A stretch of DNA of 64,000 nt from Billgrantia saliphila (GTDB taxonomy: Bacteria; Pseudomonadota; Gammaproteobacteria; Pseudomonadales; Halomonadaceae), in the NCBI RefSeq assembly GCF_002930105.1, contig NZ_PJRN01000003.1:248001-312000 (forward strand), written 5' to 3'. The position numbers and the translations under genes are program-made. The notes below the pieces were generated by a model. The model saw only the letters and a program-made list of their open reading frames with translations. It was not told the DNA's origin and did not search any database. Positions 8,261-18,847 of this stretch are shown here, piece after piece; position 1 is the first letter of the stretch; each line of letters starts with the position of its first letter.

Positions 8261-9211
8261 TCAACCCAGACGTTGGGCGATGCGCCGTTCGAGTTGCGCC
8301 TGGTCCTCGGCGAAGCGGCGGATTCCCTCGGCCAGCTTGTCATTGGCCATGGCGTCCTGGTTGTGCCCCCAACGGAACTCGGGCTCGGTGAGCGGCACCG
8401 GACGCTCTTCGGCGGGCGGGAACTCAACTTGCTTCTCGACCTCGCCCTTCTCTGCTGCCAGCTCCTCGAGCAGTGCTGGCGATATCGTCAGCCGGTGGCA
8501 ACCGGCCAGTGCCAGCACCTGGGCCGTGGTGCGAAAGCTCGCTCCCATGACCACTGTGTCGAAGCCGCCGCGCCCGGCGCGCTCGCATACGCTGCGCACG
8601 AATTGCACCCCCGGGTCCTCGTCCGGCGCGTACTCCTTGCCGGTCTCCTTTTTGTACCAGTCGGTGACACGGCCGACGAACGGCGAGATCAGGAAAACAC
8701 CGGCATCGAAGCAGGCTTGGGCCTGAGCCTCGCTGAGCAGCAGCGTCAGGTTGCAGTTGATGCCCTCCCGCTCGAGCCGCTCGGCGGCACGGATGCCTTC
8801 CCAGGTCGAGGCCAGCTTGATCAGTATCCGGTCGCGTCCAATGCCACGCTTGCCGTACAGCTCGGTCAACTCGTGCGCCTTGCGAAAACTCGCCTCGCGA
8901 TCGAAGGAGAGCCTGGCGGCCACTTCGGTGGAGACCCGTCCGGGAACCCGCTTGGCGATCTCGCTACCCTTGGCCACGGCGAGGCGGTCCACGGCGCGCT
9001 CGACCTGCGCCTGAAGATCGCCCCCTTCGGCCTTGACCGCGGCGAGCTCCTCGTCGATCAGTGCCTGGTAGCCCGGCAGGTCGAAGGCCTTGAGCAGTAG
9101 CGAGGGGTTGGTGGTGGCATCCTGGGGCTGGTAGCGACGAATGGCGTCGAGGTCGCCGGTATCGGCGACGACCAGCGAGTGTCGTTTGAGCGCATCGAGT
9201 CGGGTCGTCAT
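8261..9211 (-). CDS. tal: Transaldolase
   Basis: 316 residues, the length of TalA/TalB-type transaldolases. It moves a dihydroxyacetone unit between sedoheptulose-7-phosphate and glyceraldehyde-3-phosphate in the cytosolic pentose-phosphate pathway. Motifs are VADTGD (catalytic Asp), DATTNPSL, RILIKLASTWEG with the Schiff-base lysine, and ISPFVGR. The ATG at 9209-9211 is preceded by GGAGAGACC. The frame is open further upstream, but that part overlaps xylulokinase and has no family similarity. It is last in the polyol operon, 32 bases after xylulokinase, where it would process the xylulose-5-phosphate made there. Confidence 0.96.
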   Translation of the reverse strand: MTTRLDALKRHSLVVADTGDLDAIRRYQPQDATTNPSLLLKAFDLPGYQALIDEELAAVKAEGGDLQAQVERAVDRLAVAKGSEIAKRVPGRVSTEVAARLSFDREASFRKAHELTELYGKRGIGRDRILIKLASTWEGIRAAERLEREGINCNLTLLLSEAQAQACFDAGVFLISPFVGRVTDWYKKETGKEYAPDEDPGVQFVRSVCERAGRGGFDTVVMGASFRTTAQVLALAGCHRLTISPALLEELAAEKGEVEKQVEFPPAEERPVPLTEPEFRWGHNQDAMANDKLAEGIRRFAEDQAQLERRIAQRLG

Positions 9212-9243
9212 GGTCTCTCCGTATTCGAAGTCGGGACGTGGGG

Positions 9244-10731
9244 TCAGACCGGAACGCCGTGATGGGCGGCAAGCGCCTGGCGGTAACGGCCGTACACCTG
9301 TGCATAAGCATCCACACTCACCGGATCGGGCTCGGCCAGCGAGGCCTCGTCGAGGTGCACGAGTCGCGTACAGAGCGACTCGAGCGTGGCGTCTCCACGA
9401 CGATGGCACCAGGCCGCCTGAAGCGCGGCCCCCAGGGCCGCCGCATCGGTGATCTGCGGGCAGATCACCTGGGTCCCGGTGATATCGGCTACCATCTGCC
9501 GCCACACCGGGCTCTTCGCACCGCCGCCGATCAGTCGGATCTGACTTGCCCCCTCGGCCAGCTCGCCGAGCAGCTCGAGCCCGTAGCGCAGGCCGAAGGT
9601 GGCACTCTCGATCACCGCGCGGCACAGGTTGGCCTGGGTCAGGTTGAGGCTGGTCAGGCCCAGGAAGCTGGCCGAGGCATGCGGCAGCGCCGGCACCCGC
9701 TCCCCCTGGAAGAAGGGCAGCACCGTGACGCCCTCGGCGCCGATCGGTGCCGCGGCCAGGCGTTCGCCGAAGGTCGCCAGGTCGAGCGCGAACAGCTCGC
9801 GCACCAGCGTGCTCGCCGAGGTCACGTTCATGGTACAGATCAGCGGCAGCCAGCCGCCATGGCTGGCGCAGAAGTTGGCCACCATGTCGCTCTCGGCGCG
9901 CACCGGCGCGGGCGAATAGGCGCACACCGTACCCGAGGTACCGAGGCTCATGGTCACGATTCCGGGGGCGATGTTGCCGGTCCCGATGGCCCCCAGCATG
10001 TTGTCGCCGCCGCCGCTGGCGACCAGCACGTTCTCATCGAGGCCGAGCTCACGAGCCAGTGCGGGGCGCAGCGTGCCGGCCGGTTCCTGCGAGTCGATCA
10101 GCCGCGGCAGCACTCGTTCGGGATCGAGTTCCGGGGCGATCTCGGCGAAGACGTCGTGCCGCCAATGCCGGGTCAGGGTGTCGAAGTAGCCGGTGCCGGA
10201 GGCGTCGCCTGCCTCGGCCACCTTCTCGCCTGTGAGCCAAAAGTTGAGATAGTCGTGGGGAAGCAGCAGGCTTTCGATGCGCTGATATGCCTCGGGATGC
10301 ACCTCGCGCAGCCAGGCCACCTTCGATGCGGTATAGCCGGTCTGCAGCACCAGGCCGAGCCTGTCGAGGCAGCCCGCCTCGCCACCCAGGCGCTCGATCA
10401 GGGCGGCATTGGCCATTGCCGTCTCGGTATCGCACCACAGCTTGGCGGGATGCACCGGGTCTCCCTCGGCGTCCAATGCCACCATGCCGTGCTGCTGGCC
10501 GGAAACGCCGATGGCGCGAATCGCGCGCCTCTCGATCCCCGCGTGCGCCACGGCCTCGTCGAAAGCACCGCGGAAAGCCTCGATCCACTCCTTCGGGTGC
10601 TGCTCGCGGCACCCGTTCTCGCCCTCGAGCAGGCGATGCGGACGGCTCGCCTCGCCGAGAATCGCCTCGCCGTCGAGGTCGACCACTACCACCTTGGTGC
10701 TTTGGGTACCGCAGTCCACGCCGATATACAT
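9244..10731 (-). CDS. xylB: Xylulokinase (FGGY family)
   Basis: About 495 residues of the FGGY carbohydrate kinase family; it phosphorylates D-xylulose to xylulose-5-phosphate. Motifs are YIGVDCGTQSTKV (phosphate-binding loop 1), AIGVSGQQHGMV, LWCDTETA and the catalytic Asp in ASGGGDNML. The C-terminal part has IRLIGGGAKSPVWRQM. The ATG at 10731 shares one base with the mannitol dehydrogenase stop (TGATG), which argues for coupling; a GTG one codon earlier is possible. In the pseudomonad mannitol/arabitol operon the equivalent gene is mtlY, serving arabitol-derived xylulose. Confidence 0.95.
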   Translation of the reverse strand: MYIGVDCGTQSTKVVVVDLDGEAILGEASRPHRLLEGENGCREQHPKEWIEAFRGAFDEAVAHAGIERRAIRAIGVSGQQHGMVALDAEGDPVHPAKLWCDTETAMANAALIERLGGEAGCLDRLGLVLQTGYTASKVAWLREVHPEAYQRIESLLLPHDYLNFWLTGEKVAEAGDASGTGYFDTLTRHWRHDVFAEIAPELDPERVLPRLIDSQEPAGTLRPALARELGLDENVLVASGGGDNMLGAIGTGNIAPGIVTMSLGTSGTVCAYSPAPVRAESDMVANFCASHGGWLPLICTMNVTSASTLVRELFALDLATFGERLAAAPIGAEGVTVLPFFQGERVPALPHASASFLGLTSLNLTQANLCRAVIESATFGLRYGLELLGELAEGASQIRLIGGGAKSPVWRQMVADITGTQVICPQITDAAALGAALQAAWCHRRGDATLESLCTRLVHLDEASLAEPDPVSVDAYAQVYGRYRQALAAHHGVPV

Positions 10732-12218
10732 CACGCCCTACCTCGTTCGTGTACCAAGTACTCAAGCGTAGCGCGCGCGCCGCGCTCATGCAGGCGCTGA
10801 AGTGCGTCGAGATAGGCGTCACGGAAGCGTGACGCATCGGCGAGATCGCCGAACAACTCGCGATTGTCGATGAAGGCGGTCGGTCGGCTGCGATTGTCGG
10901 CGGCAATGGCCATCAACCTATCCTTCAGGCGGTCAACCACCTCGATCGGTTCGCCCTGTTCATCGATGCCTTCGGCATAGCGCGCCCAGCTCGCCACCAC
11001 CGCCGCAGAGCGATGGATCTCGCCGCCCCGCGCGAGCTGCTCGCGAATCACCGGCACCAGCCACTTGGGAATGCGGTCGGAGCTTTCGGCGCAGAGTCGC
11101 GCCAGTGTGTCCTTGATCTCGGGATTGGCGAAGCGCTCGATCAGCGTGAGACGGTACTGTTCTAGATCCACGCCTGGCACCGGCGCGAGCGTCGGGCTGC
11201 CTTCGTGGCGCATGTAGCCGAGCAGGAACTCGATGAACAGCGGGTCCCGGCACACCTCGTGGGCGTAGCGGTAGCCGGCCAGGGTGCCGAAGTAGCACAG
11301 CGCCTGGTGGCTGGCGTTGAGCAGGCGTAGCTTCATCAGCTCGTAGGGCACCACGTCCTCGACCACCTGCACGCCGACTTGCTCGACCGGTGGCCGCCCG
11401 TTGACGAAGCGATCCTCCAGCACCCACTGGGTGAAGGGTTCGCAGACCACCGGCCACGCATCGTCAATGCCGAAGCGCTGCACCAGTTCCTCGATGTCGG
11501 TTCCGGCGGTAACCGGCGTGATGCGATCGACCATGGCGTTGGGGAACGGCACCTCGGACTCGAACCACTCGCCGAGCGCGGCATCACGCGCTCGGGCGAA
11601 GGCGGCGAACATACGGCTTGCTACCTCACCGTTGCCCTGGATGTTGTCGCATGACATCACCGTGAACGGCGCCACGCCGCGCTCACGACGCCGCCTCAGC
11701 GCCTCTACGACCAGACCGAATGCGGTACGTGGAGTACGGGGATTGGCCAAGTCGTGGCGCACGTCGGCATTTTCGAGATCGAACTCCCCGGTGACCGGGT
11801 GAAAGTTGTAGCCCCCTTCGGTGACGGTCAGCGAGACGATGCGAATGGCCGGGTCGGCCATGCATTCGATCACTGCCTCGGGGTCGTCGGGAGCGAAGAG
11901 GTAATCCACCATGCTGCCGATCACACGCGGCTCGCGCTGGCCGTCGGGGTGCTTCACCACCAAGGTATAGAGATGATCCTGCGCCGCGAGCGCCTCCTGC
12001 ATGCGCCGGTCGCCGGGCATTACGCCGACCCCGACGATGCCCCAATCGAGTGCCAGCCCTCGAGTCATCAGGTCGTCGAGGTACATCGCCTGGTGAGCGC
12101 GATGGAACCCGCCCACCCCGATATGGACGATGCCCGGCGTCACCTGGCGGCGGTCGTAGCCGGGCACGGCGACCCGTGGGTCGAGCTGGTTGAGCGTGGC
12201 GCTGCTCAGAGCGGTCAT
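10731..12218 (-). CDS. mtlD: Mannitol 2-dehydrogenase, polyol-specific long-chain dehydrogenase
   Basis: 495 residues, the usual size of bacterial NAD-dependent mannitol 2-dehydrogenases. It oxidises D-mannitol to D-fructose, and in several bacteria D-arabitol to D-xylulose. Visible are the Rossmann motif IVHIGVGGFHRAHQA near the N terminus and the catalytic segment ELMKLRLLNASHQAL, which holds the K-x4-N-x2-H signature. AAGGAG precedes the ATG. The presence of xylulokinase immediately downstream supports arabitol as a second substrate. Gene name follows the Pseudomonas mtl operon; it is not the phosphate-specific mtlD of E. coli. Confidence 0.95.
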   Translation of the reverse strand: MTALSSATLNQLDPRVAVPGYDRRQVTPGIVHIGVGGFHRAHQAMYLDDLMTRGLALDWGIVGVGVMPGDRRMQEALAAQDHLYTLVVKHPDGQREPRVIGSMVDYLFAPDDPEAVIECMADPAIRIVSLTVTEGGYNFHPVTGEFDLENADVRHDLANPRTPRTAFGLVVEALRRRRERGVAPFTVMSCDNIQGNGEVASRMFAAFARARDAALGEWFESEVPFPNAMVDRITPVTAGTDIEELVQRFGIDDAWPVVCEPFTQWVLEDRFVNGRPPVEQVGVQVVEDVVPYELMKLRLLNASHQALCYFGTLAGYRYAHEVCRDPLFIEFLLGYMRHEGSPTLAPVPGVDLEQYRLTLIERFANPEIKDTLARLCAESSDRIPKWLVPVIREQLARGGEIHRSAAVVASWARYAEGIDEQGEPIEVVDRLKDRLMAIAADNRSRPTAFIDNRELFGDLADASRFRDAYLDALQRLHERGARATLEYLVHERGRA

Positions 12219-12281
12219 AGGGCACTCCTTGCCGCGTGCGGCAATGACGGTGGAAAGGCGAAACGGCGTCGGCGGGATGTC

Positions 12282-12905
12282 CTAGCGCCAGTAGAGATCC
12301 GGCTCGATGGATTCCCGCTTGATCAGGCGCGCATTGAGCATGTCCTTGTGGCGCGCCTTGGCGATGGCGCCCGCCTGGTCCTGCCCCATGCCTAGCCAGC
12401 GCTGGATCAGCCGCGCCTCGAGGACTTCATCGCTGACCTCGAGGAACAGCGTCATGTCGAACAGGGGGCGCAGCTCACGCCACGGCTCACGGTCGAGCAG
12501 TAGATAATTGCCCTCGACAATCACCAGGCGGTGCTCGAGGGTGATCAGGCGCCCACCGGCACGCGCCAGATCCAGCGGCCGATCGAAGGTCGGCACCGCA
12601 ACGCTGCGATCGGCGCGGCGGATGCGCTCCAGGTCGTGCTTCAGGCCATCGGGATCGAAGGTCTCCGGCGCGCCCTTGATCGCCAGTTGGCCCCGCGGCT
12701 CAAGGATGGCGTTGTCGAGGTGATAACCGTCCATCGGCACCACCTCGGCGATGCCCGGCTGCCGCTCGTTGAGTTCGCGGCACAGCCACTCGGAAAGGAA
12801 CGACTTGCCCGCCCCCGGCGGCCCGGCCAGGGCAACGATGAAGCGTTGCCGGTTCTCTGCGGCCTCGAGCAGGCGCACCGCCATGTCGTGAATATTGGGG
12901 TTCAT
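12282..12905 (-). CDS. P-loop kinase, uridine-kinase/FrcK-like, probable sugar kinase
   Basis: 207 residues. Walker A is ALAGPPGAGKSFLSEWL (about residues 24-40). MDGYHLDNAIL follows, as in uridine and pantothenate kinases, then TFDRPLD and VIVEGNYLLLD (Walker B-like). This family includes FrcK, the kinase-like gene linked to fructose ABC transport in rhizobia. The pseudomonad mtl operon has a PfkB-type fructokinase (mtlZ) that is missing here, so this gene is the best candidate for phosphorylating the fructose or other ketose made by the two dehydrogenases. That is inference from context. It starts four bases after the upstream SDR stop codon. Confidence 0.8.
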   Translation of the reverse strand: MNPNIHDMAVRLLEAAENRQRFIVALAGPPGAGKSFLSEWLCRELNERQPGIAEVVPMDGYHLDNAILEPRGQLAIKGAPETFDPDGLKHDLERIRRADRSVAVPTFDRPLDLARAGGRLITLEHRLVIVEGNYLLLDREPWRELRPLFDMTLFLEVSDEVLEARLIQRWLGMGQDQAGAIAKARHKDMLNARLIKRESIEPDLYWR

Positions 12906-12909
12906 TTTT

Positions 12910-13692
12910 TCAGCTCATCCAGTTACCGCCGTCCACGTTCAATGTTTGGGCAACCACGTATTCGCTGTCCTCCGAGGCGAGAAACACCGCCGCCCCGGCA
13001 TGATCCTCGGGCCGCCCCATGCGTCCGTAGGGCACCGCTTCGCCGACCAGGCGCTTCTTCTCGCCCAGCGGGCGGTTCTCGTAGCGCGCGAAGAGCGCAT
13101 CGACCTCATCCCACATCGGCGTGTCGACCACCCCCGGGGCAATACCATTGACGTTGATGCCGTACTTGATCAGGTCGAGTCCGCACGACTGGGTGAGGCT
13201 GATCACCGCCGCCTTGCTCGCACAGTAGGCGCTGACCAGCGCTTCGCCGCGTCTCCCCGCCTGCGAGGCCATGTTGATGATCTTGCCGCCCTGGCCCCGG
13301 GAAACCATGTGCCGCGCCACCGCCTGCAGGGTGAAGAACATTCCCTTCGTGTTCACGGCGAATTGACGATCGAAGCTCTCCTCGGTGACCTCGAGCACCG
13401 GGGCCATGTCGAATACCGCCGCGTTGTTGACCAAGATATCGATGCCGCCCAGGTGCTCGGTGACCGCCTGGATGGCGGCGGCGATCGACTCGCGATCGCA
13501 GACGTCCAAACGCACGCCCATGATCCGCTCGGCCCCCTTGGGGCGCAACCGGCCCACTGCCTCCTCGACGCCCTGCGTATCGATGTCGGCCACGGCGACC
13601 CGGGCCCCTTCCTCCAGGTAGCGATCGGCAATGGCCAGGCCGATACCGCGTGCCCCGCCGGTGATCAGAGCGGTCCTGTCAACGAGCTTCAT
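12910..13692 (-). CDS. SDR-family polyol dehydrogenase, sorbitol/L-iditol 2-dehydrogenase type
   Basis: 260 residues, classical short-chain dehydrogenase. The cofactor motif TGGARGIG, the structural NNAA, the catalytic Ser in NMASQAG and the YCASK (Tyr-x3-Lys) are all present. Asp in VADIDTQ suggests NAD rather than NADP. It resembles SmoS of the Rhodobacter sorbitol operon, which oxidises D-glucitol to D-fructose. Its ATG overlaps the HAD gene stop by one base (TAATG). With mannitol dehydrogenase it lets the operon handle both main hexitols. Confidence 0.88.
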   Translation of the reverse strand: MKLVDRTALITGGARGIGLAIADRYLEEGARVAVADIDTQGVEEAVGRLRPKGAERIMGVRLDVCDRESIAAAIQAVTEHLGGIDILVNNAAVFDMAPVLEVTEESFDRQFAVNTKGMFFTLQAVARHMVSRGQGGKIINMASQAGRRGEALVSAYCASKAAVISLTQSCGLDLIKYGINVNGIAPGVVDTPMWDEVDALFARYENRPLGEKKRLVGEAVPYGRMGRPEDHAGAAVFLASEDSEYVVAQTLNVDGGNWMS

Positions 13693-14413
13693 TACAGACT
13701 CCTTTTCTCAGCGCTCGTCGCCTGCGGCGACGCCACGCGCAGCTGTCGTTCCTCATGCCAGCGGTCGATGAGCGCCGCCAACCCATGCATGCTCGGCAGT
13801 ATCCGCCAGGCGCCGGCACGGCGCAGACGCTCGGCGTGGCCATCCTCGATGTGGCTGGCCCCGGTGAAGCCGATTACCATCATGCCGGCGGCATGCGCCG
13901 CGGTGACACCGGAGACACTGTCCTCGACTACTAGGCAGTCACGTGGGGCACAACCCAGCGAGCGCGCGGCAAACAGGTAGAGATCGGGGGCGGGCTTGGG
14001 ACGTTCGACCTGCTCGGCCGTGAATAGCGGCACCTCGCTGAGCCAGGCGTCGAGCCCGGTGGTGGCAAGCGAGGCCACCACGCGGCGGCGCCGGCTATTG
14101 GAGACGATGGCCAGCGGCAACCGCAGGCCGGCCACCGTTTCCACCACCCCCTCAATGGCGCGGACCTCTTCGGCCAGGCGTGCTTCGATGGCGCCGTCGA
14201 TCCGCGACAGGGCGTCCTCGGGCAGGCGATGCGCGCTCTGGGCTTCGAGCTGCGCCAGGATGTCCGCAGTGGTCATGCCCAGCGCCTGGCGCAGGGCGAC
14301 ATCGCGGGGAATGTCCGGCAACAGGTCGGCCAGTTGCCGGACCAGCGTGGCCTCGGCGATCGTCTCGCTGTCCACCAGCACGCCATCGCAATCGAAGATC
14401 AGGGTCGGTGCGC

Positions 14414-14417
<4 letters not shown>
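13692..14417 (-). CDS. HAD-superfamily phosphatase of the polyol operon
   Basis: 241 residues from the ATG at 14415-14417, which overlaps the ATPase stop by four bases (ATGA). Motif I is [11 protein letters not shown] with the nucleophile and acid-base Asp, motif II is IVSNS, motif III is the KPAPDLYL lysine, and motif IV is [10 protein letters not shown]. The size and helical cap type fit beta-phosphoglucomutase/hexitol-phosphatase-like enzymes. In this operon it could dephosphorylate sugar or polyol phosphates that accumulate. The substrate cannot be deduced. A similar HAD gene occurs in Rhodobacter-type sorbitol operons, from memory. Confidence 0.87.
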
Positions 14418-15559
<1,142 letters not shown>

Positions 15560-15571
15560 GGGAGTTCCTCG

Positions 15572-16474
15572 TTACTTGACGGCGCCGAAGGTCAGGCCGC
15601 GCACCATCTGCTTTTGGGTCAACCAGCCGAATATCAGGATCGGCGCGATGGCCATGGTCGAGGCGGCGGAAAGCTTGGCCCAGAACAGCCCCTCGGGGCT
15701 CGAGAAGGAGGCGATGTAGGCGGTCAGCGGGGCGGCGTTCGATGAGGTGAGGTTGAGGCTCCAGAACGCCTCGTTCCAGCTCAGGATCACCGACAGCAGC
15801 CCGGTGGAGGCGATCCCCGGCAGGGTCAGCGGCATCAACAAGTAGACCACTTCCTGGAAGGTGCTGGCGCCGTCCATGCGTCCCGCCTCGAGAATGTCGC
15901 GGGGCAGGTCCTTGAAGAAGGTGTAGAGCATCCACACCACGATCGGCAGGTTCATCAGGGTGTAGACGATGACCAGCCCGGTGCGGGTATCGAGCAGCCC
16001 GGTGGTGCGGAACAGCAGGTAGATCGGCACCAGCACCCCGACCGGCGGCAGCATCTTGGTCGAGAGCATCCATAGCAGCGTGCCCTTGGTGCGCCGGGTG
16101 GGCAGGAAGGCCATCGAATAGGCCGAGGGAATGCCGATGAGCAGGGCCAGCAGCGTAGAGCCGAAAGCCACCGTCACGCTGTTGAGCGCAAACTTGAAGT
16201 AGTCGGCCCGGGCCTGTACGGCGATATAGCTGTCGAGAGTCGGCGAGAACAGCAGGCTCGGGTCGGCAATGGCCGCCGCCTCGGTCTGGAAGCCGGTCAG
16301 CACCATCCACAGGATGGGGAAGAAGATGAGCAGAGCGATGCCCCAGCCGAGCAGCGTCAGCAGCCATCGGCGAACATCGAGCAACCCTTGCGGGGCGTCG
16401 ATAGCAGGTGCGGCATCGGCAAAGGACGCCTGACTTTCGGCCGTCAGGGAGGGCTTGGGTTTGGCCGTCGTCAT
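15572..16474 (-). CDS. mtlG: Polyol ABC transporter permease (MalG/MtlG type)
   Basis: 300 residues, CUT1-family inner-membrane permease with about six hydrophobic segments. The ATPase-contacting EAA loop is visible as EAGRMDGASTFQEVVYLLMPL. A soluble N-terminal extension of about 35 residues precedes the first membrane span. AGGAG lies before the ATG. It pairs with the neighbouring MalF-type permease to form the channel. Confidence 0.93.
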   Translation of the reverse strand: MTTAKPKPSLTAESQASFADAAPAIDAPQGLLDVRRWLLTLLGWGIALLIFFPILWMVLTGFQTEAAAIADPSLLFSPTLDSYIAVQARADYFKFALNSVTVAFGSTLLALLIGIPSAYSMAFLPTRRTKGTLLWMLSTKMLPPVGVLVPIYLLFRTTGLLDTRTGLVIVYTLMNLPIVVWMLYTFFKDLPRDILEAGRMDGASTFQEVVYLLMPLTLPGIASTGLLSVILSWNEAFWSLNLTSSNAAPLTAYIASFSSPEGLFWAKLSAASTMAIAPILIFGWLTQKQMVRGLTFGAVK

Positions 16475-16484
16475 GATGAGTCTC

Positions 16485-17375
16485 CTAGCTTTCCAGGTTC
16501 CGGGCCACCAGCCGAACCAGGAAGATGGCGACGATGTTGGCGAGAACGATGGCGACCACGCCGCCGGCGGAGCCCAGCCCGACGTCGAAATCGAGCAGCG
16601 ACTGCATGTAGATCAGGTAGGCCAGATTGGTGGTGGCCAGCCCCGGTCCACCCGAGGTGGTGACATAGATCTCAGCGAAAATGGTCAACAGAAAGATCAT
16701 CTCGATCATGATCACCACGCTGATGGCGCGCTTGAGGTGCGGCAAGGTGATGTAGAAGAACACCGCCAGCGGACCGGCGCCGTCCATGCGCGCCGCCTCG
16801 ACCTGATCGTCGTCGAGCGACTGCATGGCGGTGAGCAGGATCAACAGCGCGAACGGCAGCCACTGCCAGGCCACGATGATCACGATCGAGGTCAGCGGCA
16901 GCGACGAGAACCAGTCCACCGGGGACGCGCCGAACACCCGCGCCAGCCACGCCAATACCCCGTTGTCGGGATGCATCATCATGTTCTTCCATACCAGTGC
17001 GCTGACCGTGGGCATGACGAAGAACGGTGAAATGGCCAGCACACGGGCGATGCCGCGACCGGGAAACTCCTGCTGGAACAGCACCGCCAGCAACGTACCG
17101 CCCACCACGGTGATGACCAGCACCCAGCCCACCAGCAGCAGGGTATTGCCCATGGCCCGCCATAGCGCCGGGTCGGTGAACAGGTACTCGTAGTTTTCCA
17201 GCCCGGCGAAGCCGGTCATTTCGGGCATCAAGAGGTTGTAGCGCTGGAAGGAGAACCACAGGGTCATGCCCAGCGGCACCAGCATCCACAGCAACAGCAG
17301 GCTGACCGCGGGGGCTTGCAGCGAGAGACTGCGAAGTCCGCCGACGGTACGTCCGGAGGCGCGTGTCTTGCTCAT
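16485..17375 (-). CDS. mtlF: Polyol ABC transporter permease (MalF/MtlF type)
   Basis: 296 residues with six predicted membrane spans. The EAA loop reads VEAARMDGAGPLAVFFYITLP. It is the second half of the polyol channel. Its start follows the binding-protein gene after a 67-base gap that holds a GC-rich stem-loop. The ribosome binding site is weak (GGTAA), in keeping with lower expression than the binding protein. Confidence 0.93.
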   Translation of the reverse strand: MSKTRASGRTVGGLRSLSLQAPAVSLLLLWMLVPLGMTLWFSFQRYNLLMPEMTGFAGLENYEYLFTDPALWRAMGNTLLLVGWVLVITVVGGTLLAVLFQQEFPGRGIARVLAISPFFVMPTVSALVWKNMMMHPDNGVLAWLARVFGASPVDWFSSLPLTSIVIIVAWQWLPFALLILLTAMQSLDDDQVEAARMDGAGPLAVFFYITLPHLKRAISVVIMIEMIFLLTIFAEIYVTTSGGPGLATTNLAYLIYMQSLLDFDVGLGSAGGVVAIVLANIVAIFLVRLVARNLES

Positions 17376-17402
17376 GGCGAGTTACCGCGATTGAGGGGTT
17401 GG

Positions 17403-17427
17403 GCGGCCGGGACGACACACCGGCCGC
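17403..17427 (-). other. Stem-loop between binding-protein and permease genes
   Basis: GCGGCCGG (17403-17410) pairs with CCGGCCGC (17420-17427) around a nine-base loop. No T-run follows on the minus strand. In ABC importer operons such stems commonly protect the binding-protein mRNA or reduce read-through, giving more binding protein than permease. Confidence 0.6.
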
Positions 17428-17442
17428 AGGGTCGGGCGCGTA

Positions 17443-18747
17443 TCAGTCGAGATAGCCGGCGCGCTGCATGGTGCGCTCGGTGGCACGCTGGGCCGAGGCT
17501 AGCGCCTGCTCGACGGAAGTCTCGCCGGTCAAGGCCGCCGCGATCGTCTGGCCGACCTGGGTGCCGATCGACTGGAACTCGGGAATTCCGACGAACTGCA
17601 CGCCCTGGTACGGTGTCGGTTCCAGGGTCGAATCGGTGGGGTCGGCGCTGTTGATCGCCTCGAGCACAAAGCCGGCGAACGGCGCCTCGCGCTGATAGTG
17701 CTCGTTCTCGTAGGTCGATTCGCGAGTGCCCGGCGGCACGCTGGTCCACCCCTCGCTCTCGCCGACCAGTTCGATGTAGTCCTGCCCGGTAGCCCAGGCG
17801 ATGAAGGTCTGGGCCGCCTCGGGCGAATCGGATGAGCTGGGGATCGCCAGTGCCCACGACCACAGCCAGTGCGCGCCCTTGGGGGTCTCGGCGATCGGCG
17901 CCGGGGCGAAGCCAAGCTCATCGGCCACCTCCGACTCGTCGGGGTTGAACAGCTTGCCCGCCGCCGAGGTGGCATCGACCCACATGCCGCACTTGCCGCG
18001 CGAGAACATCGCCAGGTTCTCATTGAAGCCGTTGGAGCTGGCGCCTGCAGGGCCGTAATCGTTCATCAGATCGACGTAGAACTGGACCGCCTCCTGCCAG
18101 GCCGGCGAATCGAGCTGCGGGTTCCACTCCTCGTCGAACCAGCGTCCGCCAAAGGTGTTCACCAGGGTGGAGAGAAACGCCATGTTCTCGCCCCAGCCCG
18201 GCTTGCCGCGCAGACAGATACCGGCCACACCGTTCTCGGGGTCATGAATCGCGCCCGCCCATTCGCGCACTTCCTGCCAGGTGGGCTGATCGCTCATTTC
18301 GATACCGGCCTCCTCGAACAGGTCGGTGCGATAGAACATCATCGAGCTTTCGGCGTAGAAGGGCAGCGCATACAGCGTGCCGTCGTGGGAGAGGCCATCG
18401 CGCACCGGCTTGAGCAGATCGTCGACGGCATAGTCGTCGGGCAGGTCGTCGAGCGGCACCAGCCAGCCGCGCTCGGCCCAGATCGGAGCCTCGTAGGTGC
18501 CGATGGTCAACACGTCGAACTGACCGCCGTCGGTGGCGATATCGGTGGTAAGGCGTTGGCGTAGCACATTCTCCTCAAGCACCACCCAGTCGATCTCGAT
18601 GTCGGGGTGTGCGCTCTCGAATGCCTCGGTGAGGCTCTGCATGATTACCATGTCGTTGTTGTTGACCGTGGCCACGGTAATGGATTCGGCGTGGGCGACA
18701 CCGGCGGCGGCAAGACCGGCCAGGGGGATGACGCGCTTGAGCTTCAT
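17443..18747 (-). CDS. mtlE: Polyol ABC transporter periplasmic binding protein (MtlE type)
   Basis: 434 residues from the ATG at 18745-18747, which has AAGGAG just upstream. This start gives a clean signal peptide MKLKRVIPLAGLAAAGVAHA, cleaved before ESITVAT. An upstream in-frame ATG lacks a ribosome binding site and would bury the signal. The mature protein is a family 1 extracellular solute-binding protein (about 435 residues in MtlE/SmoE). It captures mannitol, sorbitol or arabitol in the periplasm; the exact preference is inferred from the operon. Confidence 0.94.
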   Translation of the reverse strand: MKLKRVIPLAGLAAAGVAHAESITVATVNNNDMVIMQSLTEAFESAHPDIEIDWVVLEENVLRQRLTTDIATDGGQFDVLTIGTYEAPIWAERGWLVPLDDLPDDYAVDDLLKPVRDGLSHDGTLYALPFYAESSMMFYRTDLFEEAGIEMSDQPTWQEVREWAGAIHDPENGVAGICLRGKPGWGENMAFLSTLVNTFGGRWFDEEWNPQLDSPAWQEAVQFYVDLMNDYGPAGASSNGFNENLAMFSRGKCGMWVDATSAAGKLFNPDESEVADELGFAPAPIAETPKGAHWLWSWALAIPSSSDSPEAAQTFIAWATGQDYIELVGESEGWTSVPPGTRESTYENEHYQREAPFAGFVLEAINSADPTDSTLEPTPYQGVQFVGIPEFQSIGTQVGQTIAAALTGETSVEQALASAQRATERTMQRAGYLD

Positions 18748-18831
18748 CGCTTGGCTCCTTTGGATGCATGCCCTTCTCAGGGCTAGTTGTTGTAGGGGTA
18801 AGGCTGGCTGATTTGAACATTTACTCAGCAA

Positions 18832-18847
18832 TCGATCAAATGATCGA
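18832..18847. promoter_or_regulatory. Palindromic operator candidate for the SorC-type regulator
   Basis: TCGATCA-AA-TGATCGA is a perfect palindrome with a 2-base centre. It lies between the regulator gene and the binding-protein gene, 85 bases upstream of the latter's ATG. It is the only strong symmetry in this 139-base gap, which probably holds the main polyol operon promoter. Confidence 0.5.

Noticed and set aside
9212..9925. N-terminal extension of the transaldolase frame over xylulokinase
   Set aside because: The extra residues are Arg/Gly/Ala-rich and antisense-like in character, overlap xylB, and transaldolase is complete from 9211.
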